Source of the DNA: CADEFX01 sp963840425
Lineage (GTDB): Bacteria; Pseudomonadota; Alphaproteobacteria; Rhizobiales; Hyphomicrobiaceae
Assembly: GCA_963840425.1 (NCBI GenBank)
Contig: CAWIYZ010000014.1
Coordinates: 242,962 to 306,961 of the forward strand
Reading direction: 5' to 3'
DNA: 64,000 nt
Below are positions 10,066 through 17,057 of the stretch, in pieces (position 1 is the stretch's first letter; each line of letters begins with the position of its first letter). Under the pieces are notes generated by a model, which was not told the DNA's origin, did not search any database, and saw only the letters and a program-made list of their open reading frames with translations. The translations under genes and the position numbers were made by a program.

Positions 10066-11070
10066 CTACTCCAACGCCTGTTTCAGGTCGGCGATCACAT
10101 CACCGATCCGCTTCGGGCTCTTACCTGTGCGCGCCGCGAACGTCAGCGCCATGCGGTGCTTCAGGACCGGCTCGGCGAGAGCTGCGACATCGTCAATAGA
10201 TGGGGCGAGCCGGCCGTCGATCAGCGCCTTGGCACGCACGGCGAGCATCAGGGCCTGACTGGCGCGTGGCCCTGGACCCCACTCGATCAGCTCGTTGGTG
10301 TCGGCGCCGGCTTCCGGTCCCGGACGCGCGGAGCGCACAAGCCGCAGGATGGCTTCCACCACCTTGTCGGGTACGGGGATCTGACGCACGAGGCGCTGCA
10401 TGGCCATCAGCTCCTCGCCGGAGAGGATAGCCTCGAGCTTGCGCTCCTCGACGCCAGTGGTGGCGAACAGCATGCGCCGCTCGGCCGCCTCGCCCGGATA
10501 GCCAACGTCGATCTGCAACAAAAAGCGATCGAGCTGAGCTTCAGGCAGGGGGTAGGTGCCTTCCTGCTCCAGCGGGTTTTGCGTCGCCAGCACGTGGAAG
10601 GGCATGGGCAGGTCGTGGCGCTGCCCGGCGACCGTGACGTGATGCTCCTGCATAGCCTGGAGAAGAGCCGACTGCGTGCGCGGGCTGGCCCGGTTGATCT
10701 CGTCAGCCATCAGCAGCTGAGTGAAGATCGGGCCCTTGATGAAGCGGAAGCCGCGCCGGCCGCCGGCCGCATCCTCCAGCACCTCCGAGCCGATAATGTC
10801 GGAGGGCATCAGGTCCGGCGTGAACTGGATGCGCTTGGCATCGAGGCCGAGGACGCGGCCCAGCGTCTCCACCAGCAGCGTCTTGGCGAGGCCCGGAACG
10901 CCGATCAGCAGCGCGTGGCCGCCCGACAGGATTGTGATGAGCGTGCGCTCGATCACCAGGTCCTGGCCGAAGATCACCGAGGCCGCCGCCTTGTGCACGC
11001 GCTGAATGCGCTCGCCGGCTGCTTCCACGCGCGCAACGATATTGTCGTGACTGTCGATCAAGGTTGTCAT
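10066..11070 (-). CDS. moxR: MoxR family AAA+ ATPase
   Basis: A 334-residue cytosolic AAA+ ATPase of the MoxR family, thought to act as a chaperone in maturing metal-binding or vWA-domain proteins. The Walker A motif GVPGLAKT is at about residue 58. Walker B LLMADEINRASP is near 120, and the sensor-region motif ATQNPLEQEGTYPLPEAQLDRF is near 155, as is usual in MoxR (AAA_3). It is the first gene of an operon running moxR-DUF58-DUF4159-vWA membrane protein. The 143 bases up to the divergent DUF1285 gene should contain its promoter. The assignment to MoxR is clear; the client proteins are inferred from the operon. Confidence 0.95.
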   Translation of the reverse strand: MTTLIDSHDNIVARVEAAGERIQRVHKAAASVIFGQDLVIERTLITILSGGHALLIGVPGLAKTLLVETLGRVLGLDAKRIQFTPDLMPSDIIGSEVLEDAAGGRRGFRFIKGPIFTQLLMADEINRASPRTQSALLQAMQEHHVTVAGQRHDLPMPFHVLATQNPLEQEGTYPLPEAQLDRFLLQIDVGYPGEAAERRMLFATTGVEERKLEAILSGEELMAMQRLVRQIPVPDKVVEAILRLVRSARPGPEAGADTNELIEWGPGPRASQALMLAVRAKALIDGRLAPSIDDVAALAEPVLKHRMALTFAARTGKSPKRIGDVIADLKQALE

Positions 11071-11213
11071 GGCTGAGAATATAGGCCCGCTTCTCGCTTT
11101 TGCGAAACTCTGTTCCCGGGAAGATGTTCAGAATATGAAGAGGTGCGGCGATACGCCATTCACGCTGCCGTGTCCTGCGTCTGATCTGCCTGGTGAACGT
11201 GCATGGATAACCG

Positions 11214-11804
11214 ATGGGAACGGATGGAGGTTTGAAAAATACCGCCGCCGGCGGTCTTGGGGGTCTCGAGGCCCTGCTCAGGGAGCAGGCAGGCGACCTT
11301 CTGCCGCCCGTGGACAAGTGGGACCCACCCTATTGCGGCGACATCGGCATGCGCATTCGCAGCGATGGCGTATGGTTCTACCAGGGCAGTCCGATTGGAC
11401 GCAAACCATTGGTTCGGCTGTTTTCCCGCGTCCTGCGCAGGGACTTGGACGGCAAGCACTATCTTGTCACGCCAATCGAGAAGGTCGATGTCGCGGTCGA
11501 CGACGCCCCATTTTTGGCGGTCGAGATGGAGGTGAGCGGACACGGCACCGGGCAGGTCCTCACGTTCCGCACCAACGTCGATGACGTCGTGCGCTGCGAC
11601 GGCACGCACCCGCTCCGCTTCGTGCCTGAGCCACATAGCGGTGGGCTCAAGCCGTACCTGCTGGTGCGCGGGCGCCTGGAAGCGCTAGTGACGCGCGCCG
11701 TCTATTACGATTTGGTGGAGCTGGCTGCACCGGATCGAGAGGAAGCCGACGCGCCGCTCGGCATCTGGAGCGGCGGCGTCTTCTTTCCGCTGGCGGCCGG
11801 GTAG
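11214..11804 (+). CDS. DUF1285 domain-containing protein
   Basis: A 196-residue protein. The family signature DKWDPPYCGDIGMRIRSDGVWFYQGSPIGRKPLVRLF is recognisable in pieces (CGDIGMRI, GVWFYQGSPI), followed by a second half with LVTPIEKVDVAVDDAPF. The function is unknown. In Hyphomicrobiales this gene commonly sits divergent to moxR, as it does here. The start is uncertain: the ATG at 11214 has no good ribosome-binding site, and a TTG at 11232 lies too close to a GGAGG. The divergent arrangement hints at shared regulation with the MoxR operon. Confidence 0.85.
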   Translation: MGTDGGLKNTAAGGLGGLEALLREQAGDLLPPVDKWDPPYCGDIGMRIRSDGVWFYQGSPIGRKPLVRLFSRVLRRDLDGKHYLVTPIEKVDVAVDDAPFLAVEMEVSGHGTGQVLTFRTNVDDVVRCDGTHPLRFVPEPHSGGLKPYLLVRGRLEALVTRAVYYDLVELAAPDREEADAPLGIWSGGVFFPLAAG

Positions 11805-11808
11805 CCTC

Positions 11809-12537
11809 TCAGCCCGGAGGCGCGACCGTCAGTCGTCCGACCACCTTGTGCCGCTCTATCAGCTTGGCGACTAGACCGGAGGCTTTCGCCTCCTCCACGA
11901 CCGTGTGCAGGAACTCGGCGCCCTTGCTGTTCCTGCGTGCGGTGCCGACGGCCTGCTGGACCGCGCTGAATTGGCCGTCGAGAATGCGCGCGCCCGGAAG
12001 CTTCTCCACGTCCGTCAAGAGGCGCGGCCTGAGACCGGCCAGAGCGTCGAGCTTGTCGCGTACGAACTGATCTAAAGCGGAGTCGAGTGTATCGGAGCGC
12101 ACCAGCTCCGCGTTCTTGATGTTGCGATCGAGCCAGAGGCCGTAGGCGCTGCGGCCGGTCACCGCGATGCGCACGCCGGGACGGTCCACCTCGGCAATGG
12201 ACTTGATCGGCGAGCCGGCGGGCACAAGGTAGGTGGCCTCGATCTCGACATAGGCCGGCGTGAAGGCGATGGTCTCGGCACGTTGTGGCTCGGCACCGAT
12301 CAGGCCGATATCCCATGCGTCCTTGCCAGCCATGTCCGCCAGCTCACCGGGACTCTTGAAGGGCACGAGCTTGAGCGGCACGCCGAGCCTTCTGGCAATC
12401 TCTGCGGCCATGTCGGGCGAAACGCCCTGCGGATCGCCGTTCGCAGCCTTGCCGGTGACGAGCAGGAAATTCGACATATTGATGCCGGCGCGCAGGACGC
12501 CTGTAGGCGCAAGCTCGGCGATGACGTCCTGGGACAT
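11809..12537 (-). CDS. Transporter substrate-binding-type protein (SBP family 3), no signal peptide
   Basis: A 242-residue protein resembling amino-acid ABC-transporter binding proteins: TGVLRAGINMSNFLLV, then GVSPDMAAEIARRLGVPLKLVPF at about 40, and IAVTGRSAYGLWLDRNI in the second lobe. I chose the ATG at 12537 because AGGAG precedes it. From there no signal peptide is visible, and the in-frame upstream ATG at 12603 does not provide one either. It may therefore act in the cytosol as a ligand sensor or enzyme rather than in transport. No ABC permease or ATPase gene is adjacent. Its stop lies 4 bases from the convergent DUF1285 stop. Confidence 0.8.
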   Translation of the reverse strand: MSQDVIAELAPTGVLRAGINMSNFLLVTGKAANGDPQGVSPDMAAEIARRLGVPLKLVPFKSPGELADMAGKDAWDIGLIGAEPQRAETIAFTPAYVEIEATYLVPAGSPIKSIAEVDRPGVRIAVTGRSAYGLWLDRNIKNAELVRSDTLDSALDQFVRDKLDALAGLRPRLLTDVEKLPGARILDGQFSAVQQAVGTARRNSKGAEFLHTVVEEAKASGLVAKLIERHKVVGRLTVAPPG

Positions 12538-12673
12538 GGCGTAGTCTCCTGGAAGCGAACGGGTGAGAGGCGCACCATACGGTGTGCGCTGCCGGAAGGG
12601 CAACGCCCGATACGGACCAGAGGCGGGAACGCGAGTTTCTTTACAGGCTCAACCGCCACCAATAAGCTCGAAG

Positions 12674-12683
12674 TGATATATCA
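12674..12683. promoter_or_regulatory. Operator-like palindrome upstream of dctP
   Basis: The sequence TGATATATCA is a perfect 10-base palindrome, 73 bases before the dctP start codon. The same ten bases recur at 15799-15808 upstream of the dioxygenase gene. Short AT-centred palindromes of this shape are typical of FadR-type GntR regulators; no regulator gene is present in the window. Confidence 0.5.
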
Positions 12684-12755
12684 GTTTCCCATCAGTGCCG
12701 GCGCTACCATGATCCGGCGCGAGAGTATGGAAACGACAAACGGGAGAGGACGCCA

Positions 12756-13808
12756 ATGGGTAGACCGACGGGTCAAAAACTTGCCGTCATGTGCGCCATC
12801 GCGGTTCTGGCCACCGCCAGCGCACCGGCTCGCGCCGCTGAGCACAATTGGAAAATGCAGACCGAATGGGGCGGCGGCCCACTCATGGAGCTCGGCGCCA
12901 AGGCGTTTGCCGAGAAGGTCAAGTTTCTCAGCGACGGGCGCGTGGAGGTGCAGGTACTTCCCGTGGGCACGCTGGCCAAGGGGCTGGAATCGCGCACGGC
13001 GGTCGCCAACGGCGTCGCCGAGGCCTGCCACACCTGGATCGGCTACGACTGGGGCAAGGACAAGACGACCGTCCTGTTCGGCGGCTTCTCCGGGTCCATG
13101 GACAGCGAGCGCATGCTGCACTGGATCTACGACGGCGGCGGGCTCGAGCTGTGGCGGCAGTTCAACGACGAGAAGTTCGGTCTCGTCTCCATGCCGCTGT
13201 TCGCCCGCACCGCGGAAGCGTTCCTGCACTCGCGCAAGCCGGTGCGCACCATGGACGACCTGAAGGGCTTGAAACTCAGGACCGCTGGCGCCTGGCTGGA
13301 GATCTCCAAGTCGCTCGGCGCTGCGTCGGTGACGACACCGGGTCCCGAGACCTATCCGATGCTCGAGCGCGGCGCCATTGACGCGACCGAGTGGGGCACG
13401 CTCTACGAGAACATCTCGATGGGGTTTCACAAGATCGCCAAGTACGTAATCATTCCGGGCGTGCACCAGCCGTCGGCGCCGTTCGAGCTGTGCGTCAACA
13501 AGGCGGCATGGGGCAAACTCTCCGATAGAGACAAGAAGATCGTCGAGTTCGCCGCCAAGCAGGTGACGCTGGAGAGCTGGATGCGGGTCGGTGCGGAAGA
13601 CGCCAAGGCGCTCAAGTTCTTCCGCGAGCAAGGCAACGAGATCATCGAGCTGTCGCCGGAGGTACAGAAGGCGACCAAGGACATGTCGGTCAAGTGGGCG
13701 GACGAGCAGGCTCAAGCCAGTCCCTGGTTCAAGAAGGTATGGGAGAGCCAGCGCGAGTTCGAGAAGCTTTGGGAGAACGCTTCCAGCTATCGCAACGTAA
13801 AATACTGA
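12756..13808 (+). CDS. dctP: TRAP transporter substrate-binding protein (DctP family)
   Basis: A 350-residue periplasmic receptor that captures a carboxylate-type ligand for the TRAP permease. It has a signal peptide (KLAVMCAIAVLATASAPARAAEH, hydrophobic core 10-28, cleavage near AHA/AEH). The DctP features follow: WGGGPLMELGAKAFAEKV, VANGVAEACHTWIGYDWGKD, and the central GLKLRTAGAWLEISKSLGA with the family's conserved arginine that contacts the ligand carboxylate. The start at 12756 has a purine-rich GGGAGAGGA upstream. It heads dctPQM and is preceded by a TGATATATCA palindrome. A strong stem-loop lies between it and dctQ. The ligand is unknown, although the linked dioxygenase gene suggests they share a substrate or regulator. 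Confidence 0.95.
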   Translation: MGRPTGQKLAVMCAIAVLATASAPARAAEHNWKMQTEWGGGPLMELGAKAFAEKVKFLSDGRVEVQVLPVGTLAKGLESRTAVANGVAEACHTWIGYDWGKDKTTVLFGGFSGSMDSERMLHWIYDGGGLELWRQFNDEKFGLVSMPLFARTAEAFLHSRKPVRTMDDLKGLKLRTAGAWLEISKSLGAASVTTPGPETYPMLERGAIDATEWGTLYENISMGFHKIAKYVIIPGVHQPSAPFELCVNKAAWGKLSDRDKKIVEFAAKQVTLESWMRVGAEDAKALKFFREQGNEIIELSPEVQKATKDMSVKWADEQAQASPWFKKVWESQREFEKLWENASSYRNVKY

Positions 13809-13819
13809 GTAGATGACGA

Positions 13820-13843
13820 GGCCGGAAGCGAGCGCTTCCGGCC
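13820..13843 (+). terminator. Stem-loop between dctP and dctQ
   Basis: A perfect 10-base stem (GGCCGGAAGC with its complement) around the loop GAGC, 11 bases after the dctP stop. No T-run follows, so it is more likely an mRNA-stabilising or partial-termination hairpin that raises binding-protein expression over permease expression. Confidence 0.55.
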
Positions 13844-13870
13844 ATCCGCCTGGGCCGACCCGAGAAGCGC

Positions 13871-14407
13871 ATGACCGCACTACTTCGGCTAATCGAGCGC
13901 ATCTCCGGCCTCAGCGGCGGTCTGACCGCGTGGCTGGTCGTGCCTTTGATCGCGGCGACCGCCTACGACGTGGCCGCGCGCTACCTGTTCGCTCTGCCGA
14001 CACAATGGGCCTACGAGGTCGGCTACATGATGATGGGCACCCACGCGCTGCTCGGCATGGCTTATACACTGCGCGAGGGCGGCCACATTCGCATCGACGC
14101 GCTCTCGCAGAGGTTCTCGGAGCGGGCGAAGGCGATCATCGATCTTATCGGCTACGCGATCTTCGTGCTCCCCTGCCTGTGCTGGATCACGTGGTCGCTT
14201 TGGGCCTATTGGGTCAAGGCGCTGCGCACCGAGGAACTGTCCGGGCAATCCGCCTGGAACCCCATGATCTGGCCATTCAAGCTCGTGTTCTTTGTGGCGT
14301 TCGCACTGCTGGTGCTGCAGATCCTGGCGCAGATCATCAAGGCCCTGTTGTTTCTGCGGGGCCGGCGCACAAGCTACGAGGGCGACGTGCCGGCGGAGGC
14401 GCACTAG
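13871..14407 (+). CDS. dctQ: TRAP transporter small permease (DctQ family)
   Basis: A 178-residue inner-membrane protein with four predicted membrane segments (about 18-38, 54-72, 95-120 and 135-160). The DctQ-type sequence ARYLFALPTQWAYEVGYMMMG is followed by HIRIDALSQRFSERAK, a well-conserved loop of the family. It couples the binding protein to the large permease. The gene lies 62 bases after dctP, past the stem-loop. Its TAG stop abuts the ATG of dctM without a spacer, so the two permease genes are translationally linked. Confidence 0.95.
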   Translation: MTALLRLIERISGLSGGLTAWLVVPLIAATAYDVAARYLFALPTQWAYEVGYMMMGTHALLGMAYTLREGGHIRIDALSQRFSERAKAIIDLIGYAIFVLPCLCWITWSLWAYWVKALRTEELSGQSAWNPMIWPFKLVFFVAFALLVLQILAQIIKALLFLRGRRTSYEGDVPAEAH

Positions 14408-15730
14408 ATGCTCGGTGCGGCATCGCTGCTGATGTTCCCGGCGCTCCTGTTTGCGCTGTTCATCGGCTTTCCCGTCGCGTTCTCGATGATCGCCGTGGCG
14501 TTCGGCTTCGGCTACTGGGCATTCGGACCGTCGATCATCTTCCAGTTCATCCAGAAGATCGATGCCATGGCGTCGAACTTCGTGCTGGCGGCGGTGCCGC
14601 TCTTCATCTTCATGGGCGCCATGCTGGAACGGGCCGGCATCGCCGAGCGGCTGTTCGAGGCGATCCACCTGTGGACGCGGCGGCTGCCGGGCGGCCTCGC
14701 CATCGGCACGGTGCTGATGTGTGTGGTGTTTGCTGCTTCGTCCGGCGTGATCGGTGCGACCGAGACGGTGGTGGGCCTGCTCACCATTCCGGTGATGCTG
14801 CGCTACAAGTACGATAAGGCGCTCATCTCTGGCGTGATCTGTGCCGGCGGCTCGCTCGGTACAATCATTCCCCCTTCTATCGTGGTGGTGCTGCTGGGCC
14901 CCGTCGCGAACGTATCGATCGGCGACCTGATGTTCGGCATGCTCATCCCAGGGCTGCTGTTGGCGCTGCTCTATATCGTCTACATCCTGGGCCTGTGCAT
15001 TGTGCGGCCGGAAGCCGGTCCGCGTATTCCCGCTTCGCCTGACGACCCGTCGTTCCTGGAGAAATGCCGGATTTCCGCGATCGCGCTGTGGCCGCCGATG
15101 CTGCTGATCGCGGCAGTGCTGGGCTCGATCATGTTCGGCATCGCCGCACCGACGGAGGCAGCGGCGTTGGGAGCGCTCGGAGCCTTGCTGCTATCGGTGA
15201 TCTACGGCGATTTCTCGGTCAGGGTGCTGCACGAGTCGCTGCTCAAGACCCTCAAGGTCACGGTGATGATCCTGACCATCCTGATGGCCGGCAACATGTT
15301 CGCGGGTGTGTTCATCGCCAGCGGCGGCGTGCAGACGACGGAGCGGCTGATCGCCGCCGCCAATCTTGGGCCGTGGCTGACGCTCGGCCTATTCCTGTTT
15401 ATCTGCTTTTTGGCAGGATTCATTCTCGACTGGATTTCCATCCTGCTGATTTTCATTCCGGTGTTCATGCCGATCGTCAACTCGATGGGCTTCGATCCGG
15501 TCTGGTTCTGCGTGCTGTTCCTCATCATCATCCAGACCAGCTACCTGTCCCCGCCGATGGCGCCGGCCATCTTCTACCTGCGCGGCATCGCACCACCCGA
15601 GATCACCATCCACCACATGTTCCTCGGTGTGGTCCCCTTCATCACCATCCAGCTCATATGCTTGCTGATCGTCGCAGCCTTCCCGCAGTTGGTGCTCTGG
15701 CTGCCGTCGGTGCTGCTGGGCTTCAAGTGA
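14408..15730 (+). CDS. dctM: TRAP transporter large permease (DctM family)
   Basis: A 440-residue polytopic membrane protein with about 12 hydrophobic segments. It is the ion-driven permease of the TRAP system. Family hallmarks include GFPVAFSMIAVAFGFGYWAF near residue 20, PLFIFMGAMLERAGIAERLF near 60, CAGGSLGTIIPPSIVVVLLG near 150, and the C-terminal SYLSPPMAPAIFYLRGI. Length is typical. It starts one base after the dctQ stop. No obvious terminator separates it from the downstream dioxygenase gene, but that gene has its own operator-like palindrome. Confidence 0.95.
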   Translation: MLGAASLLMFPALLFALFIGFPVAFSMIAVAFGFGYWAFGPSIIFQFIQKIDAMASNFVLAAVPLFIFMGAMLERAGIAERLFEAIHLWTRRLPGGLAIGTVLMCVVFAASSGVIGATETVVGLLTIPVMLRYKYDKALISGVICAGGSLGTIIPPSIVVVLLGPVANVSIGDLMFGMLIPGLLLALLYIVYILGLCIVRPEAGPRIPASPDDPSFLEKCRISAIALWPPMLLIAAVLGSIMFGIAAPTEAAALGALGALLLSVIYGDFSVRVLHESLLKTLKVTVMILTILMAGNMFAGVFIASGGVQTTERLIAAANLGPWLTLGLFLFICFLAGFILDWISILLIFIPVFMPIVNSMGFDPVWFCVLFLIIIQTSYLSPPMAPAIFYLRGIAPPEITIHHMFLGVVPFITIQLICLLIVAAFPQLVLWLPSVLLGFK

Positions 15731-15796
15731 GGTCTTACTCTCCGAGGCGGCTTCCTAACTTGGCCGATTTGACCGACAGGCATGCCATGCTAGATT

Positions 15797-15810
15797 TCTG
15801 ATATATCAGA
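15797..15810. promoter_or_regulatory. Operator-like palindrome upstream of the dioxygenase gene
   Basis: TCTGATATATCAGA is a perfect 14-base palindrome, 39 bases before the start codon at 15850. It contains the same TGATATATCA core found upstream of dctP. This suggests both transcription units answer to one dimeric repressor. Confidence 0.55.
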
Positions 15811-15849
15811 GCCGCTCGGAGTCCGCAGAGCGAGCCCAGGGAGACGCCC

Positions 15850-16785
15850 ATGACGCCAGAACAGGTTCTCTCCATTCCGCCGAAAATCCTCACGCAGAAG
15901 CAGCGCGAGCTCTACTTCGAGAACGGCTACATCCTGCTGGAGAAGCTGCTGCCCGACAGCTGGGTCGAGAGGTTGCGTCGCGCCACCGACGAGATGGTCG
16001 ACAAGAGCCGGCAGGTCACCAAGTCGGACGAAACGTGGGATATCGACAAGGGCCACACGGCCGCCAATCCGCGCCTGCGCCGGCTTTCCAGCATGAACGA
16101 CCATCATCCCGCGTACTGGGAGTATGCGTCTTCGGAGAAATCGCCGTTACCCGATGCCATTTCTGATCTGGTCGGACCGGACGTGAAATTCCATCAGTCG
16201 AAGCTCAACTTCAAATGGTCGAAGGGTGGGGATGAGGTAAAGTGGCACCAGGACATCTCGTTCTGGCCGCACACCAACTACAGCCCGTGCACAGCGGGCA
16301 CGTACGTGTTCGACTGCAATGCAGAGCAAGGCCCCCTCGGCGTGCTGCCCGGCAGCCATAACGGTCCGGTCGTCGACCAGTACAACGACAAGGGCGAATG
16401 GGTCGGCTGCCTCAAGCCCAGCGATGCCGCCGCCATCGACATGAGCAAGGTGGTGTATCTGGAGGGCCCGGCGGGCTCGGTGACCATCCACAACTGCCGC
16501 ACGCTGCACTATTCCAAGGCCAACTGGTCGGAAATTCCAAGGCCGCTGCTGCTCAACGTGTACTCGGCGGCCAATGCCATGCCGTATACCCACAATCCGC
16601 TGAAGTCGGAGTATTACGGTGCAATCGTACGCGGCAAGCCGGCACGCTGGGCCTATCACGATCCGCGGCCATGCCTGCTGCCGCCGGACTGGTCGGGCGG
16701 CTACACCTCCATCTTTGCCGTGCAGCAGGAGGAAGACTGGAGCAACAGCCGGCCCAAGGTCGCCGCAGGCGGCGGCATGATGTAG
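15850..16785 (+). CDS. Phytanoyl-CoA dioxygenase (PhyH) family oxygenase
   Basis: A 311-residue Fe(II)/2-oxoglutarate-dependent oxygenase. The iron facial triad is readable: H133 and D135 in KWHQDISFWP, and H220 in CRTLHYSKANWS. R231 in EIPRPLL is the likely 2-oxoglutarate-binding arginine. The core GPLGVLPGSHNGP around 165 is typical of PhyH. The substrate is unknown; bacterial members hydroxylate many small molecules. The ATG at 15850 is preceded by GGGAGACGCCC. It follows the TRAP genes by 119 bases and carries the same palindrome as dctP, so it may process the compound that the TRAP system imports. That last step is inference. Confidence 0.9.
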   Translation: MTPEQVLSIPPKILTQKQRELYFENGYILLEKLLPDSWVERLRRATDEMVDKSRQVTKSDETWDIDKGHTAANPRLRRLSSMNDHHPAYWEYASSEKSPLPDAISDLVGPDVKFHQSKLNFKWSKGGDEVKWHQDISFWPHTNYSPCTAGTYVFDCNAEQGPLGVLPGSHNGPVVDQYNDKGEWVGCLKPSDAAAIDMSKVVYLEGPAGSVTIHNCRTLHYSKANWSEIPRPLLLNVYSAANAMPYTHNPLKSEYYGAIVRGKPARWAYHDPRPCLLPPDWSGGYTSIFAVQQEEDWSNSRPKVAAGGGMM

Positions 16786-16999
16786 GCGCCGCTACTGGAC
16801 GAGACTGCCAGCGAAGCACTCGCGTCGGCCGCTCGCGACCTCACGCGTGGTTAGGACCAACAAAGAAGCGCCGGGAACGGAACAACTCCGCAGAACTATG
16901 CGTTCGATGCTTTGTGTCACCCGTGATGCCAACGCGCCCTGCTCCCCGGCGGTGCGCTCCTGCCCTGGACGGCGTCGACGCAAAAGGTGGCGTTGCCTG

Positions 17000-17035
17000 A
17001 AGGCGCTGGCCCTCCTCCCGGACCGGCGCCTTTTT
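17000..17035 (+). terminator. Rho-independent terminator
   Basis: AAGGCGC and GCGCCTT form a 7-base stem closed by an internal loop, followed by five T. It points rightward and probably ends transcription from the dioxygenase side. The preceding 215 bases (16786-16999) hold no gene that I can support; a small RNA ending here cannot be excluded. Confidence 0.6.
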
Positions 17036-17057
17036 CATGGTTCCATGATGGGCAGCG

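Noticed and set aside
9202..11076. 624-codon open frame on the plus strand
   Set aside because: Antisense to the moxR and DUF58 genes, whose motifs are complete; translation shows no family features.
12681..13880. 399-codon minus-strand frame
   Set aside because: Antisense to dctP; no motifs.
16786..17035. Small RNA gene ahead of the terminator
   Set aside because: Only the terminator hairpin is clear; no promoter or conserved RNA fold could be recognised.
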